A stretch of 64,000 nt of DNA from Aquimarina longa SW024. GTDB lineage: Bacteria; Bacteroidota; Bacteroidia; Flavobacteriales; Flavobacteriaceae. The translations under genes and the position numbers were made by a program. The stretch's first letter is position 1. Every line of letters starts with the position of its first letter. Positions 44,242 to 52,989 of this stretch are shown piece after piece. The notes under the pieces are model-generated. The model did not search any database, was not told where the DNA came from, and saw only the letters and a program-made list of their open reading frames with translations. Location of the stretch: NCBI RefSeq assembly GCF_001401755.1, contig NZ_KQ474099.1, positions 251,926 through 315,925 on the forward strand. Reading direction: 5' to 3'.

Positions 44242-46656
44242 ATGAATACGTATGCTGAATTGCAAGCAGACTTCCAATTAGGAAGTCTGCCCTTTCAGGG
44301 CAAAGGTCTTTTACAGAGTAGTGGTACATTGATAAGTGCCAATTATTCTGGCCCTGCATTTACATTAACAAAGCTAATACAAGAGGTATTAGGCAATCAT
44401 TATCAGTTTAGCCTACCTCCCAGTTTTCCGACTATTAGGTTTGAGAGTATCACTATAGCCTTTTTCATAAAAGGTAAGACAACAACTAAAAAAAAGGAAT
44501 ACAGCGAATTTATTGGTAAATCGACTATTACTTGGCCTAAACCTTTTGGTATATCAACTGGGCTAAATCTTACTAAGCTTGGTTTATACTGTAAAACTGA
44601 ACAGGGAGAGCACTCGAATAATGCTGAAGTGGTTACAACAGCTAAACTTTTGTTTGGAGGTACTGAATTGGATGCTGGAGTATTCTTTGTTAATGGAAAG
44701 GTTGTCATTATTAGAGTTAAGGAGTTAGATACAATTACTGTAAGTAAAGTTTTCAACCACTTTTTTGGTAACACCATCCAATGGCCTACTGATTTTATTG
44801 ATATGACTTTTACAAATTCATCCGTTTATTACAGTAATTCTGATCAACAAACCTATATAGCGAATAGAATTAATCATCCTTTTTTACCATCACTTTCTCA
44901 GGTGAACAAAGGACTCAATATAGCAAGTTCCGTAAAATTATTTTTAGGTGGGCAACACCTACCTACTATAGATGTTGTGATTAATATAGTGCATGGCAAA
45001 GGAGTTACCATTAAAGGTACGTTCAAAACTGCTATAGATTTCATTTTTTTAAAACTCACCGGTACCAACTTCCAAAACGGCCCATTATTTTCGGTTATAA
45101 GCTATGAAAATAAGAGTTTCGGCTTACAATGCGGTTTTGAATTATTAGGTAAGCAATTTGGCACGTCTAAACTTACAATTACTCGTGGAATACCTCAGGG
45201 GCAAAGTAAGCCAACAACGATGCTAAGTGCTACCCTTACTTACACAGGTAAATTAGGTCCTTTTAACAATCCATCACTAAGTTTTAGTTATAATAAACAA
45301 AATGGTTTTAAAATTGATAATTGGTCCCAAATTAAAGAAGCTGATATTGCTATTAAATGGCTAAAGAGATTAAAAGAAATTTCCAAATCTAGGGGATGTG
45401 AAGCTTTGGTAAAGGATATCATCTCAAATGGAGTTCAGGTTCGTTCTATTTTTTTCATCAGCCCACAACTAACTACAAAATTACCAGATAACTACAATGG
45501 TACGATTACCGGCTCATCTGGACAAGGGGTTCATTCAGGGAATGCTTGTTTCTATATTGTATTGAGAGGGTTATATAAAATATCAGCTTTAAGTAAAGAA
45601 GTTTGTGCTGTCAACTTACCTACTTTAGTATTAGCTTTTACCACTCCTAAAGAATTTAATTTTAACAATATCGCTAGTGCTGTAGTAAACAATATTGAAA
45701 CAAATTCGGAATCAATACTTGATCAATTGTGGCAAAACAAAGCTGCTTTAGCAAAATTCACCGCTATATTTATTGGAAAAAAAGCCTTGGAAAAGGCTGC
45801 TGCAAAAGGAGTTTGTAAATTTCTTAAAAAGGCTGCGGAAGAACTAATTAATAAACTAGGAAGTGCTGGGTTAGCTGCACTAGGAGAGGGAGCAGAAGCT
45901 GCCTTGGGAGCTATATCTGGTGCTATCGGAGCTATTGGAGGAGCTTGTAGCAGTCATCATCATAGTAGTGGTGGCAAAGGTGGTGGAACGGGAATAAGTT
46001 TTGGTCCACTAAAAAAACCTCTGAATCTTCAAAAATCTTATGCCATTAAAAACTCTAAACCAACAGTATCAATAAGCTGGAGTGGAGTATCTCACGCAGA
46101 CAACTATTTTGTACAAATTATAGGGAAAAACACTAATTCTTCATTTTCTAAATACATCAATGTTTCGGCTACCGCTACACTCAAAACCTCTTTTTCTCTT
46201 GATAGCCCTATAGAAAGTAGTTATCTTCTTTCTGTAATTGCTAATCCAAATCTTGCATTACCATATTTCTCCAGTCCACCAGCTACAATTCTTATCAGTC
46301 AGCTTGGAACTCCTTTAAATTTAGTATTACAGAAAAGTGTAAATCAACAAGACCTCGATGGATCATTCCAAGAAGTAGTTGGAGCCACGGGATATAAAGT
46401 GAATATTTTAGGCAAACAAACAAATAAAAAGATCGTAACACCCCCAATACATACTATTAAAGGGACTGGAAGATTGTATTCACTCAAAATACCTATAAAC
46501 AGTCTATCTCGAGGAGAGAATACAGGCTTTTATATAAAAGTTACTGCTTTAAGTGGTCCAGATTTTTTACCAGGATCAGCTGCAATTAGTAATTCTATAA
46601 ACCTACTCGAACCTATAGGGCAGGTAAAAGTAGGAGAAACATTTTTAATTGGATAA
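44242..46656 (+). CDS. 804-residue unknown protein with repeated beta modules and a Gly/Ala-rich segment
   Basis: Family not recognised. The N-terminal ~400 residues seem to hold three related beta modules: FTLTKLIQEVLGNHYQFSL..., ITVSKVFNHFFGNTIQWPT..., and a third around VKLFLGGQHLPTIDVVIN. The first two align with the N-terminal domain of the preceding protein. Residues ~400-520 form a separate domain with Cys-containing stretches. Residues ~515-572 are helical and Ala/Gly-rich (KKALEKAAAKGVCKFLKKAA, then GSAGLAALGEGAEAALGAI), followed by a His/Gly/Ser linker (SSHHHSSGG). The last ~210 residues look like two fibronectin-III-like domains. No signal peptide. Ten bases separate its stop from the next ATG. 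A membrane-inserting or capsid-like role is possible but unproven. Confidence 0.6.
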   Translation: MNTYAELQADFQLGSLPFQGKGLLQSSGTLISANYSGPAFTLTKLIQEVLGNHYQFSLPPSFPTIRFESITIAFFIKGKTTTKKKEYSEFIGKSTITWPKPFGISTGLNLTKLGLYCKTEQGEHSNNAEVVTTAKLLFGGTELDAGVFFVNGKVVIIRVKELDTITVSKVFNHFFGNTIQWPTDFIDMTFTNSSVYYSNSDQQTYIANRINHPFLPSLSQVNKGLNIASSVKLFLGGQHLPTIDVVINIVHGKGVTIKGTFKTAIDFIFLKLTGTNFQNGPLFSVISYENKSFGLQCGFELLGKQFGTSKLTITRGIPQGQSKPTTMLSATLTYTGKLGPFNNPSLSFSYNKQNGFKIDNWSQIKEADIAIKWLKRLKEISKSRGCEALVKDIISNGVQVRSIFFISPQLTTKLPDNYNGTITGSSGQGVHSGNACFYIVLRGLYKISALSKEVCAVNLPTLVLAFTTPKEFNFNNIASAVVNNIETNSESILDQLWQNKAALAKFTAIFIGKKALEKAAAKGVCKFLKKAAEELINKLGSAGLAALGEGAEAALGAISGAIGAIGGACSSHHHSSGGKGGGTGISFGPLKKPLNLQKSYAIKNSKPTVSISWSGVSHADNYFVQIIGKNTNSSFSKYINVSATATLKTSFSLDSPIESSYLLSVIANPNLALPYFSSPPATILISQLGTPLNLVLQKSVNQQDLDGSFQEVVGATGYKVNILGKQTNKKIVTPPIHTIKGTGRLYSLKIPINSLSRGENTGFYIKVTALSGPDFLPGSAAISNSINLLEPIGQVKVGETFLIG

Positions 46657-46665
46657 TATATTGAT

Positions 46666-47829
46666 ATGAGCACTAAAAACCGACAATCTCTCATCAGCAC
46701 ATTTAGTACTGGTCATATTGCCACACAAGCTAATTTTACAGCATTTATCGATAGCACTCTTAATTTTAGTAGTGATAACATACATGTTGACTCCAATCAA
46801 AATCTAGGATTGGGAATTAACACACTAAATAGTCGTTTTACAATCGCAGGTAAAGCAGGAACTAGCTGTACAGGAACTATTTCTTTAACCAAAGATTCTT
46901 CTCAAATAACTTGCACAGGAACCAAACTTACTACTGAACTTACGAAGAATGATTTTATTGAAATAGAAGGTAATAGCCAGGTTTTTCGAGTAACAGCTAT
47001 CCCTCCGAATGATACAACACTCTCGCTTTCCCCTCTCCCAGAGCAAACGGTTTCTGGGAACTTTAAAATTGTCTACCCACTGATCGAACTTATTAATTCA
47101 GCTGGTAACACTGTACTTACTGTAACACCTAATGGTTTTATGGGGATAGGTACTGCTTCACCATCAGCTCCTCTTGATGTAAATGGTACCATAAACGCAG
47201 TAGCTTTCAATGGTAATGGAGCAACCATTACCAATTTAAACCCAGCTAATATTTCTGGAAAAATACCAAAAGACAAACTCCCTTCTGAAATCGGTGAGAA
47301 ACCTCTTCTTTTTACCACCAACACTCCGGTGACTGAATATGGAAATTCTATTTTGATCAAATGGAAAGCTTCAGATAAAAATCGATTAGTAATAACCTAC
47401 CTAAAAGATGAAAAGATTAACATATTAGATAGCTCAAAAAGTGAAATCACCTCTCCATCAGGTAACTTAACAATTACTCCTACGCAAAATATGACGATTA
47501 CACTAACTGCTTATAATTTAAACAATGAAATAATTGATCAGCAACAGATTAATCTTTTAGTAAGCAAACAAAAAGCTGTAAATAAAACTATAGCTAAAGC
47601 GAATGCAAATAATGTCCTTATTCAGAATATTCTGATAAAGGTAGCAACAACCTACAACCTTGAAACACGAAATCGCGAGAATGTAACCATTCTAGCCCGG
47701 GGTTTACAATCTCTTAGCACGATTACTCCTGGTGAAATTTTCAAAGAATTACCTCGATTTTACAACAGTATTGGAGAAACTTGGAACCCTGCACTCAATC
47801 AAGATTGGATCATTAAAGCAATAACATAA
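46666..47829 (+). CDS. Tail-fibre-like protein
   Basis: A 387-residue protein. Its start, RQSLISTFSTGHIATQANFTAFIDSTLN (residues 7-33, quoted in part), resembles the N-terminal 'xxYFxTGxxPTxxQFxxLIDSxLN' of tail-fibre and collar proteins in Bacteroidetes phages and injection systems. Residues ~155-195 carry the typical fibre phrase GIGTASPSAPLDVNGTINA followed by FNGNGATITNL and a KDKLP spacer. The C-terminal ~170 residues are a mixed domain with an Ig-like stretch and a helical end. No signal peptide. Nine bases after the 804-residue gene, so co-transcribed. Receptor binding is inferred from the fibre resemblance. Confidence 0.6.
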   Translation: MSTKNRQSLISTFSTGHIATQANFTAFIDSTLNFSSDNIHVDSNQNLGLGINTLNSRFTIAGKAGTSCTGTISLTKDSSQITCTGTKLTTELTKNDFIEIEGNSQVFRVTAIPPNDTTLSLSPLPEQTVSGNFKIVYPLIELINSAGNTVLTVTPNGFMGIGTASPSAPLDVNGTINAVAFNGNGATITNLNPANISGKIPKDKLPSEIGEKPLLFTTNTPVTEYGNSILIKWKASDKNRLVITYLKDEKINILDSSKSEITSPSGNLTITPTQNMTITLTAYNLNNEIIDQQQINLLVSKQKAVNKTIAKANANNVLIQNILIKVATTYNLETRNRENVTILARGLQSLSTITPGEIFKELPRFYNSIGETWNPALNQDWIIKAIT

Positions 47830-47872
47830 ATATTAGTAACATATAATTAATAACAAACCTAAAATTAACATT

Positions 47873-48574
47873 ATGAATACAACGTATCAAAGTATTAGTT
47901 CTATTGTCACTCAAAATATCTCTCTGACGGACTTATTACAACAATGTAATACCATAAACAACTACAACCCAATTACTGATTTTCAACCTTGGGCGGATTG
48001 TTTAAATAATATTCAAAAAGGACAGAATTATAAATACAACGCTCTCCAGTTCACTGAAGCCATCACAAAAGTTTGGACAGGGAACCTAATGAATAGAGAC
48101 ACCTTATTCAAGGGAATTCAAAACATAAAGACAGCACAAGGAAATCAAGCTTTTGACAATAAGTCGATTTATAAGTCGATTAACACTCAATATCCAATAA
48201 CCGTAACTTTTATTGTGGACACAAAAAAGCTAATCAGTTCAAAACAAAGTTGGGCTAACAAATATCTTACTGCTACCGACAACAATGGAGATCCTAATCA
48301 AGGAAGTAATGAAATAACAGTTAATGCTAATGTTGGGAATACACTTCGCTGGGTAGGCAAAAGTAAGAATGGTACAGACACAGTACAATTAACAGCTTTT
48401 GTGTTTAGAGGGGAGACGAATCTATTCGGAGAAAATCTACCTTCAAAACAAAGTGATGGAAGCTATATGGGTAAACTTGTCACAACTGGAACTGAAGTAT
48501 ATTCTTTCAGTTTTACAATAAATAATGTCCCGACTACTTATAACTGGGATCCATATATTAATTGTTCGGAATAA
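47873..48574 (+). CDS. AidA/PixA-like inclusion-body family protein
   Basis: A 233-residue protein without a signal peptide. The C-terminal ~135 residues match my memory of the AidA/PixA family (PF12306): YPITVTFIVDTKKLI, NEITVNANVGNTLRWVGKSKNGTDTVQLTAFVF and the ending YSFSFTINNVPTTYNWDPYI. PixA is a cytoplasmic inclusion protein of Xenorhabdus; AidA is a quorum-regulated protein of Burkholderia/Ralstonia; their biochemical role is poorly known. The first ~100 residues (QCNTINNYNPITDFQPWADCL) are extra and unrecognised. Lies 43 bases after the fibre-like gene. Confidence 0.55.
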   Translation: MNTTYQSISSIVTQNISLTDLLQQCNTINNYNPITDFQPWADCLNNIQKGQNYKYNALQFTEAITKVWTGNLMNRDTLFKGIQNIKTAQGNQAFDNKSIYKSINTQYPITVTFIVDTKKLISSKQSWANKYLTATDNNGDPNQGSNEITVNANVGNTLRWVGKSKNGTDTVQLTAFVFRGETNLFGENLPSKQSDGSYMGKLVTTGTEVYSFSFTINNVPTTYNWDPYINCSE

Positions 48575-48611
48575 TAAATTTAAAGGCAGTAGAATTCATA
48601 AAAAGTAAGAA

Positions 48612-48686
48612 ACTCTAATAAACAACTACTATTTTTTTTACAACACAAAGGCGGAAACCGAAAAGCCTGATATTAAACAGAGTAGG
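48612..48686 (+). promoter_or_regulatory. Structured leader element, copy 2
   Basis: AACTCT near 48611 pairs with AGAGT at 48679-48683. A hairpin AGGC..GCCT (48649-48668) encloses GGAAACCGAAAA, with CGG/CCG able to pair inside. Compare 43466-43526. A T-rich run precedes the hairpin in both copies. Confidence 0.4.
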
Positions 48687-48704
48687 TTATTTCAATATAG
48701 TATT

Positions 48705-48956
48705 ATGTCAAAAATTAATTTTAACAACTCTATCCCCTCACCCGTTAGCGTTCGATATACCGCTACAGATGGAACTCAACCTCTACAAAACGTAGGTGCT
48801 CGTTCCTCTATAAAAAGTCTTAAAGATCTACAACCTAATACCCAAGTAAATGTAACGTTAGGAGAGTATTCCAAACAGATTACTTATGAAACAGGTTGTC
48901 GTGAATTAGATATTGCAAGAGGTATACATGACCCACTCGAACTTAATTGGCAGTAA
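48705..48956 (+). CDS. Small protein of the AidA-like locus
   Basis: An 83-residue protein, MSKINFNNSIPSPVSVRYTA and onward, predicted all-beta, no signal peptide and no recognised family; the end GCRELDIARGIHDPLELNW is distinctive. It has its own copy of the leader element shared with the first gene of the locus and is followed by a terminator at 48988-49015. The shared leader is the main reason to treat it as part of the locus. Confidence 0.6.
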   Translation: MSKINFNNSIPSPVSVRYTATDGTQPLQNVGARSSIKSLKDLQPNTQVNVTLGEYSKQITYETGCRELDIARGIHDPLELNWQ

Positions 48957-48987
48957 ACAAAAGCTATAGTACTATTTTTTGAGTACT

Positions 48988-49015
48988 AAAAAGAGAATTT
49001 TCAAATTCTCTTTTT
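48988..49015 (+). terminator. Terminator of the AidA-like locus
   Basis: AAAAAGAGAATTT pairs with AAATTCTCTTTTT, T run at the end; 31 bases after the 83-aa gene. Confidence 0.85.
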
Positions 49016-49161
49016 GATGGAGTAGAAAAATAAACACAAAAATGAATGAAAAGTTTGAAAACCATCAAAATGTTATTACTTTTTTTGATCGTTTTAAATT
49101 AACATTCCATGATTTTTTTCATTTGTCAACAACCATCTTCATTCAGAAAAAGTAACAAATA

Positions 49162-49206
49162 TCGCTTTTTAAAAAGCGAACCCCTGAATGTCTAGACATT
49201 CAGGGG
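49162..49206. terminator. Two adjacent perfect palindromes downstream of tRNA-Gln
   Basis: 18-bp palindrome with half TCGCTTTTT (49162-49179), and 26-bp palindrome with half CCCCTGAATGTCT (49181-49206). The larger lies 8 bases past the tRNA 3' end on the minus strand and probably terminates it; in plus direction it is followed by four T. The rest of the 48957-49486 gap has no gene other than the tRNA. Confidence 0.75.
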
Positions 49207-49213
49207 TTTTATG

Positions 49214-49286
49214 TTGGTCTACTAGGGCTCGAACCTAGACTCTTCTGTACCAAAAACAGACGTGTTGCCAGTTACACCATAGACCA
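49214..49286 (-). tRNA. tRNA-Gln (anticodon TTG)
   Basis: On the minus strand a full cloverleaf: acceptor TGGTCTA/TAGACCA, D arm with GTGTAACTGGCAACAC, anticodon stem TCTGT/ACAGA around loop TTTTGGT (anticodon TTG), T arm CTAGGTTCGAGCCCTAG. The 3' CCA is not encoded (ACAT follows), so it is added after transcription. Confidence 0.95.
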
Positions 49287-49303
49287 ATACATCATTGCGG
49301 GTG

Positions 49304-49334
49304 CAAATTTAAAACTTTCTTTTGATTCTCCAAA
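49304..49334 (-). promoter_or_regulatory. tRNA-Gln promoter
   Basis: Minus strand TTTG (49334-49331), 19 bases, TAAATTTG (49311-49304): exact match to both Bacteroidetes promoter elements, 18 bases upstream of the mature tRNA end. Confidence 0.8.
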
Positions 49335-49486
49335 TATTTTTTTAAAAAAATAAAATATTTTTATTCCAGAAAGGTATTCCTTTTTCAATTAAAATATAAA
49401 CTTCTGTTAAGCGTTTCCTAAAAAAATGAAAGTTAAAGTATTTTTATTACTAAATTCGCCACACGTTATATAACTGAATTAATCTT

Positions 49487-52400
49487 ATGAGCACATTCAA
49501 CTTCACTAAGTGGAATAAAATATTAGGATGGAGTGTTTTTATTATTGCATTATGCGTTTATGCAATGACAGTAGAACCTACAGCCAGTTTTTGGGATGCA
49601 GGAGAATACATTGCTACTTCTTCAAAACTACAAGTTGGTCATCCGCCTGGAGCACCGCTGTTTCAAATGATAGGAGCTTTTGCCTCTGCTTTTGCATCAG
49701 ATCCAACCCAAATTGCATTAATGGTTAATATGACCTCTGCGTTTGCTAGTGCGTTTACCATTCTTTTTATGTTTTGGTCTATTACCATACTTGTCAAAAA
49801 AGTGGTTACAAAAAATGAAGAACTAACAACAGGAACAGCAATAGCAATTTTAGGGAGTGGATTAGTTGGTTCCCTAGCATTTACATTTACAGATAGTTTC
49901 TGGTTTAATGCTGTCGAGGCCGAAGTGTATGCAATGGCTACATGTATTTTATCTGTTCTTTTTTATCTAGGACTACTTTGGGAAAGAGACATGCATACTC
50001 CAAGAGGTAATAAATGGCTTATTTTAATTTCTTTTATTGTAGGACTGTCTTTTGGTGTTCACTTCATGGGGTTATTATCTATTCCAGCAATAGGCTTATT
50101 GTATTATTTTAAAAATTACAAAGAAATTACAGTAAAAAACTTCATTATTGCTAATATTGTAGTTGTCTTAATTTTACTTTTCATATTTAAACTCCTATTA
50201 CCATCGACATTAAAATTCTTTGGAATTTCTGAAGTGTTTTTTGTTAATACCATAGGTCTCCCCTTTAACTCAGGAACTGTAATCGCAGGGCTAATAATAG
50301 CTGCTGCTTTTTATTTTGGTATAAAGTATACTCGAAAAGATACCTTTATTAAGTTAGCAAAAATCATTCTTTACATTGCTCCTATAATAATTATAATAAT
50401 ACTTGTTTCTATCAGCTTTAGTTCGGCAATAGGAATTATATCATGTATAGCAGGATTATACCTTTGGTCCAGTAAAAATGATATAATAATTAACCGTATT
50501 CACTTAAACACATTATTACTTTGTGTATTATTTATCCTTATAGGGTTTTCTAGTTGGGTTATGCTACCAATCAGAGCTAATGCTGGGACTGTAATTAACG
50601 AAAATAATCCTAATAATGCCAGAGAGCTTTTAGCATATTATAACTTAGAGCAATACCCAGAAACTCATCTTTTTTATGGACCTCAATTTACAGAAATCTA
50701 TGCTGGTCTCGATGAAAGAGAGCCTTATGAAGACGGCAAACCTAAATATGAAAAAGATCTTAAATCAGGAAAATACATTATAGTTAATGATTGGAAAAAT
50801 GCAAAACAAAATCTTGATAATACACATAAAGCTTTTTTACCAAGAATGTGGAGTACAGAACATATTGCAAACTATATGGAATATACAGGTCCAATTAAAT
50901 TTACTATAAAACCTGAATATCAAAGCGAAGAAGAATTACTTGATGCCGTTACCCAATTTAGAAGAGACTATGCAAATGGGAAATTAGATAATGATGATTA
51001 TAACAAATTCCTACAATCGTTTGGCGCTTATATTAATGTAAAAAAACCTTCATTTCTGGATAATGTAGTATACTTATTTGATTACCAAATGGGATATATG
51101 TATTGGCGTTATTTTATGTGGAACTTTGTTGGGCGACAAGATGACAACCAAGGTAAGCTTACAAATCTACAAGGAAACTGGATTAGTGGCATTAAATTTA
51201 TTGATGAAATGCGCCTTGGATCTCAAGACAACTTACCTAGTGATGTTCTCAAAAACAAAGCACGTAATACGTACTATTTTTTACCATTATTATTGGGATT
51301 AATTGGTTTTGTATTTATGTTACAACGAGATAAGAAAAAATTCTGGGTACTCTTCATCTTTTTCTTATTTACAGGCTTAGCATTAAAAATTTACCTAAAT
51401 GAGAGACCTTTTGAGCCAAGAGAACGAGATTATGCATTAGTAGGTTCTTTTTATGTATTTGCTATCTGGATAGGGTTCGGGGTATATGCATTGTTTGATT
51501 TACTTAAGGGATATTTAAAGCCAAAAATACTTGCTCCCGTTATTACAACTGCCTGTTTATTAGCAGTACCTGTTTTATTAGCATCTCAGAACTGGGATGA
51601 TCATGACCGATCAAATCGATATACAGCACAATCCATGGCAAAAATGTATCTGCAATCTTGTCAAAAAGATGCTATACTATTTACCATAGGTGATAATGAC
51701 ACCTTTGCATTATGGTATGCACAAGAGATAGAAGGCTATCGTACTGACGTTCGAACGGTAAACACTAGCCTTTTTGCTACAGATTGGTATATCGACCAGA
51801 TGAAACGCGCGGCATACGAAGGAAAACCAATTCCATCACAATTAACCCATGACTTCTATAGATTTGGAAACAATGACGCTATCTACTTCAAGCAAATTAC
51901 AAAAGATACTGTGCCTATCAAAACATGGATGGATTGGATCGAAAATGACAATCCAAAAACTAAAGGAGATTTACAAAGTGGCAAAAAAGTAAACACATTT
52001 CCATCTAAACACATTAGAATACCTGTAGATAAAGAAGTAGTACTTAGAAATGGTATTGTTGCTCCAGAAGATGCTGATCTTATTGTTCCTTATATCGATA
52101 TTCATCTAAAAGGAGAATTGTTATTCAAAAATCGACTTTTGATGCTAGATATTATTGCTAATAACAATTGGGAAAGACCTATCTATTTTACAGGTGGAAG
52201 CTATGGTGATGATGACTTTTTATGGATGAAAGATTATTTACAATTAGATGGAGTTACCTTTAAATTAGTTCCTATCAGAACAAAAGTTAACCCACGTAAT
52301 CCTTTTGAAATGGGAAGAATTAATACCAATCTAATGTACAAGAATGTAACTAGTTGGGATTGGGGCAACAGTGAGGATCCGAATATATATCACGATCCTG

Positions 52401-52939
52401 AAACTAGAAAAAATGCAATTACATATCGAAGTAATCTAGCAAGACTTGTCGAAGCTTTAATTAAAGAAGATAAAAAAGATAAAGCCATAGAGATTTTGGA
52501 CCTAGCAATGACTAAAATGCCAATCGAGTATTATGAGTATTACACATTAGTAGAGCCATATATTAATGGATACTATAAAGTAGGAGAAAAACAAAAAGCA
52601 CGAGATCTTTGGACAAAACTTGCTAAAAAATATCAAGAGCAACTTACGTATTTTGGCAGCCTAGAACTGAAGGATCAATATAACTATGCTGAGGAAATTG
52701 TAACTAATGTAGAGCGCTATCGTAGTGTAGTTGATCTATTATTAATTAACAAAGACCGAGAAATGGTAGAAGAAAAAGCGGATGAGTTTAATAGATACCT
52801 AAAACTATTTACTCGATTGTATTCTGAAGAGGAACAGTATAATGATGATGAAGCTATACGCAAACAAGAAGATGATTTAATTAAGGAGTTAGGAGGCAAA
52901 GAAGAACCATTAGATTCCTTAGATAGCATTCCTAATTAA
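49487..52939 (+). CDS. DUF2723 (GT117) multi-membrane protein with C-terminal helical repeats
   Basis: An 1150-residue inner-membrane protein of a Bacteroidetes family related to GT-C glycosyltransferases (protein O-mannosyltransferase-like). The N-terminal ~380 residues hold about ten helices with the conserved start TVEPTASFWDAGEYIATSSKLQVGHPPGAPLF, whose Asp-Glu is the probable catalytic site of GT-C enzymes. More helices lie at ~590-700 with LNERPFEPRERDYALVGSFYVFA. A long soluble part follows (AQSMAKMYLQSCQKDAILFTIGDNDTFALWYAQ). The C-terminal ~150 residues look like TPR-type helices (KAIEILDLAMTKMP). Substrate not known; O-glycosylation of exported proteins is plausible. The stop overlaps a later non-preferred ATG. 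Confidence 0.88.
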   Translation: MSTFNFTKWNKILGWSVFIIALCVYAMTVEPTASFWDAGEYIATSSKLQVGHPPGAPLFQMIGAFASAFASDPTQIALMVNMTSAFASAFTILFMFWSITILVKKVVTKNEELTTGTAIAILGSGLVGSLAFTFTDSFWFNAVEAEVYAMATCILSVLFYLGLLWERDMHTPRGNKWLILISFIVGLSFGVHFMGLLSIPAIGLLYYFKNYKEITVKNFIIANIVVVLILLFIFKLLLPSTLKFFGISEVFFVNTIGLPFNSGTVIAGLIIAAAFYFGIKYTRKDTFIKLAKIILYIAPIIIIIILVSISFSSAIGIISCIAGLYLWSSKNDIIINRIHLNTLLLCVLFILIGFSSWVMLPIRANAGTVINENNPNNARELLAYYNLEQYPETHLFYGPQFTEIYAGLDEREPYEDGKPKYEKDLKSGKYIIVNDWKNAKQNLDNTHKAFLPRMWSTEHIANYMEYTGPIKFTIKPEYQSEEELLDAVTQFRRDYANGKLDNDDYNKFLQSFGAYINVKKPSFLDNVVYLFDYQMGYMYWRYFMWNFVGRQDDNQGKLTNLQGNWISGIKFIDEMRLGSQDNLPSDVLKNKARNTYYFLPLLLGLIGFVFMLQRDKKKFWVLFIFFLFTGLALKIYLNERPFEPRERDYALVGSFYVFAIWIGFGVYALFDLLKGYLKPKILAPVITTACLLAVPVLLASQNWDDHDRSNRYTAQSMAKMYLQSCQKDAILFTIGDNDTFALWYAQEIEGYRTDVRTVNTSLFATDWYIDQMKRAAYEGKPIPSQLTHDFYRFGNNDAIYFKQITKDTVPIKTWMDWIENDNPKTKGDLQSGKKVNTFPSKHIRIPVDKEVVLRNGIVAPEDADLIVPYIDIHLKGELLFKNRLLMLDIIANNNWERPIYFTGGSYGDDDFLWMKDYLQLDGVTFKLVPIRTKVNPRNPFEMGRINTNLMYKNVTSWDWGNSEDPNIYHDPETRKNAITYRSNLARLVEALIKEDKKDKAIEILDLAMTKMPIEYYEYYTLVEPYINGYYKVGEKQKARDLWTKLAKKYQEQLTYFGSLELKDQYNYAEEIVTNVERYRSVVDLLLINKDREMVEEKADEFNRYLKLFTRLYSEEEQYNDDEAIRKQEDDLIKELGGKEEPLDSLDSIPN

Positions 52940-52948
52940 TGATCAAAA

Positions 52949-52979
52949 GTGAGTCCTCTACCAGACTCACTTTTTTTTT
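52949..52979 (+). terminator. Terminator of the DUF2723 gene
   Basis: GTGAGTC and GACTCAC with an eight-base loop, then nine T, ten bases after the stop codon. It lies inside the upstream extension of the next open frame and therefore argues for the later start there. Confidence 0.85.
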
Positions 52980-52989
52980 ATCTTTATAT

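Noticed and set aside
48612..48686. Cyclic-di-GMP-I type riboswitch
   Set aside because: GAAAAGCCTGA and AGTAGGT recall parts of that class, but the full set of conserved stems and the tetraloop-receptor pair are not present.
52939..52989. Upstream ATG for the polysaccharide deacetylase
   Set aside because: Would require translating through the DUF2723 terminator hairpin; the ATG at 52990 is beyond it and gives a normal N-terminus.
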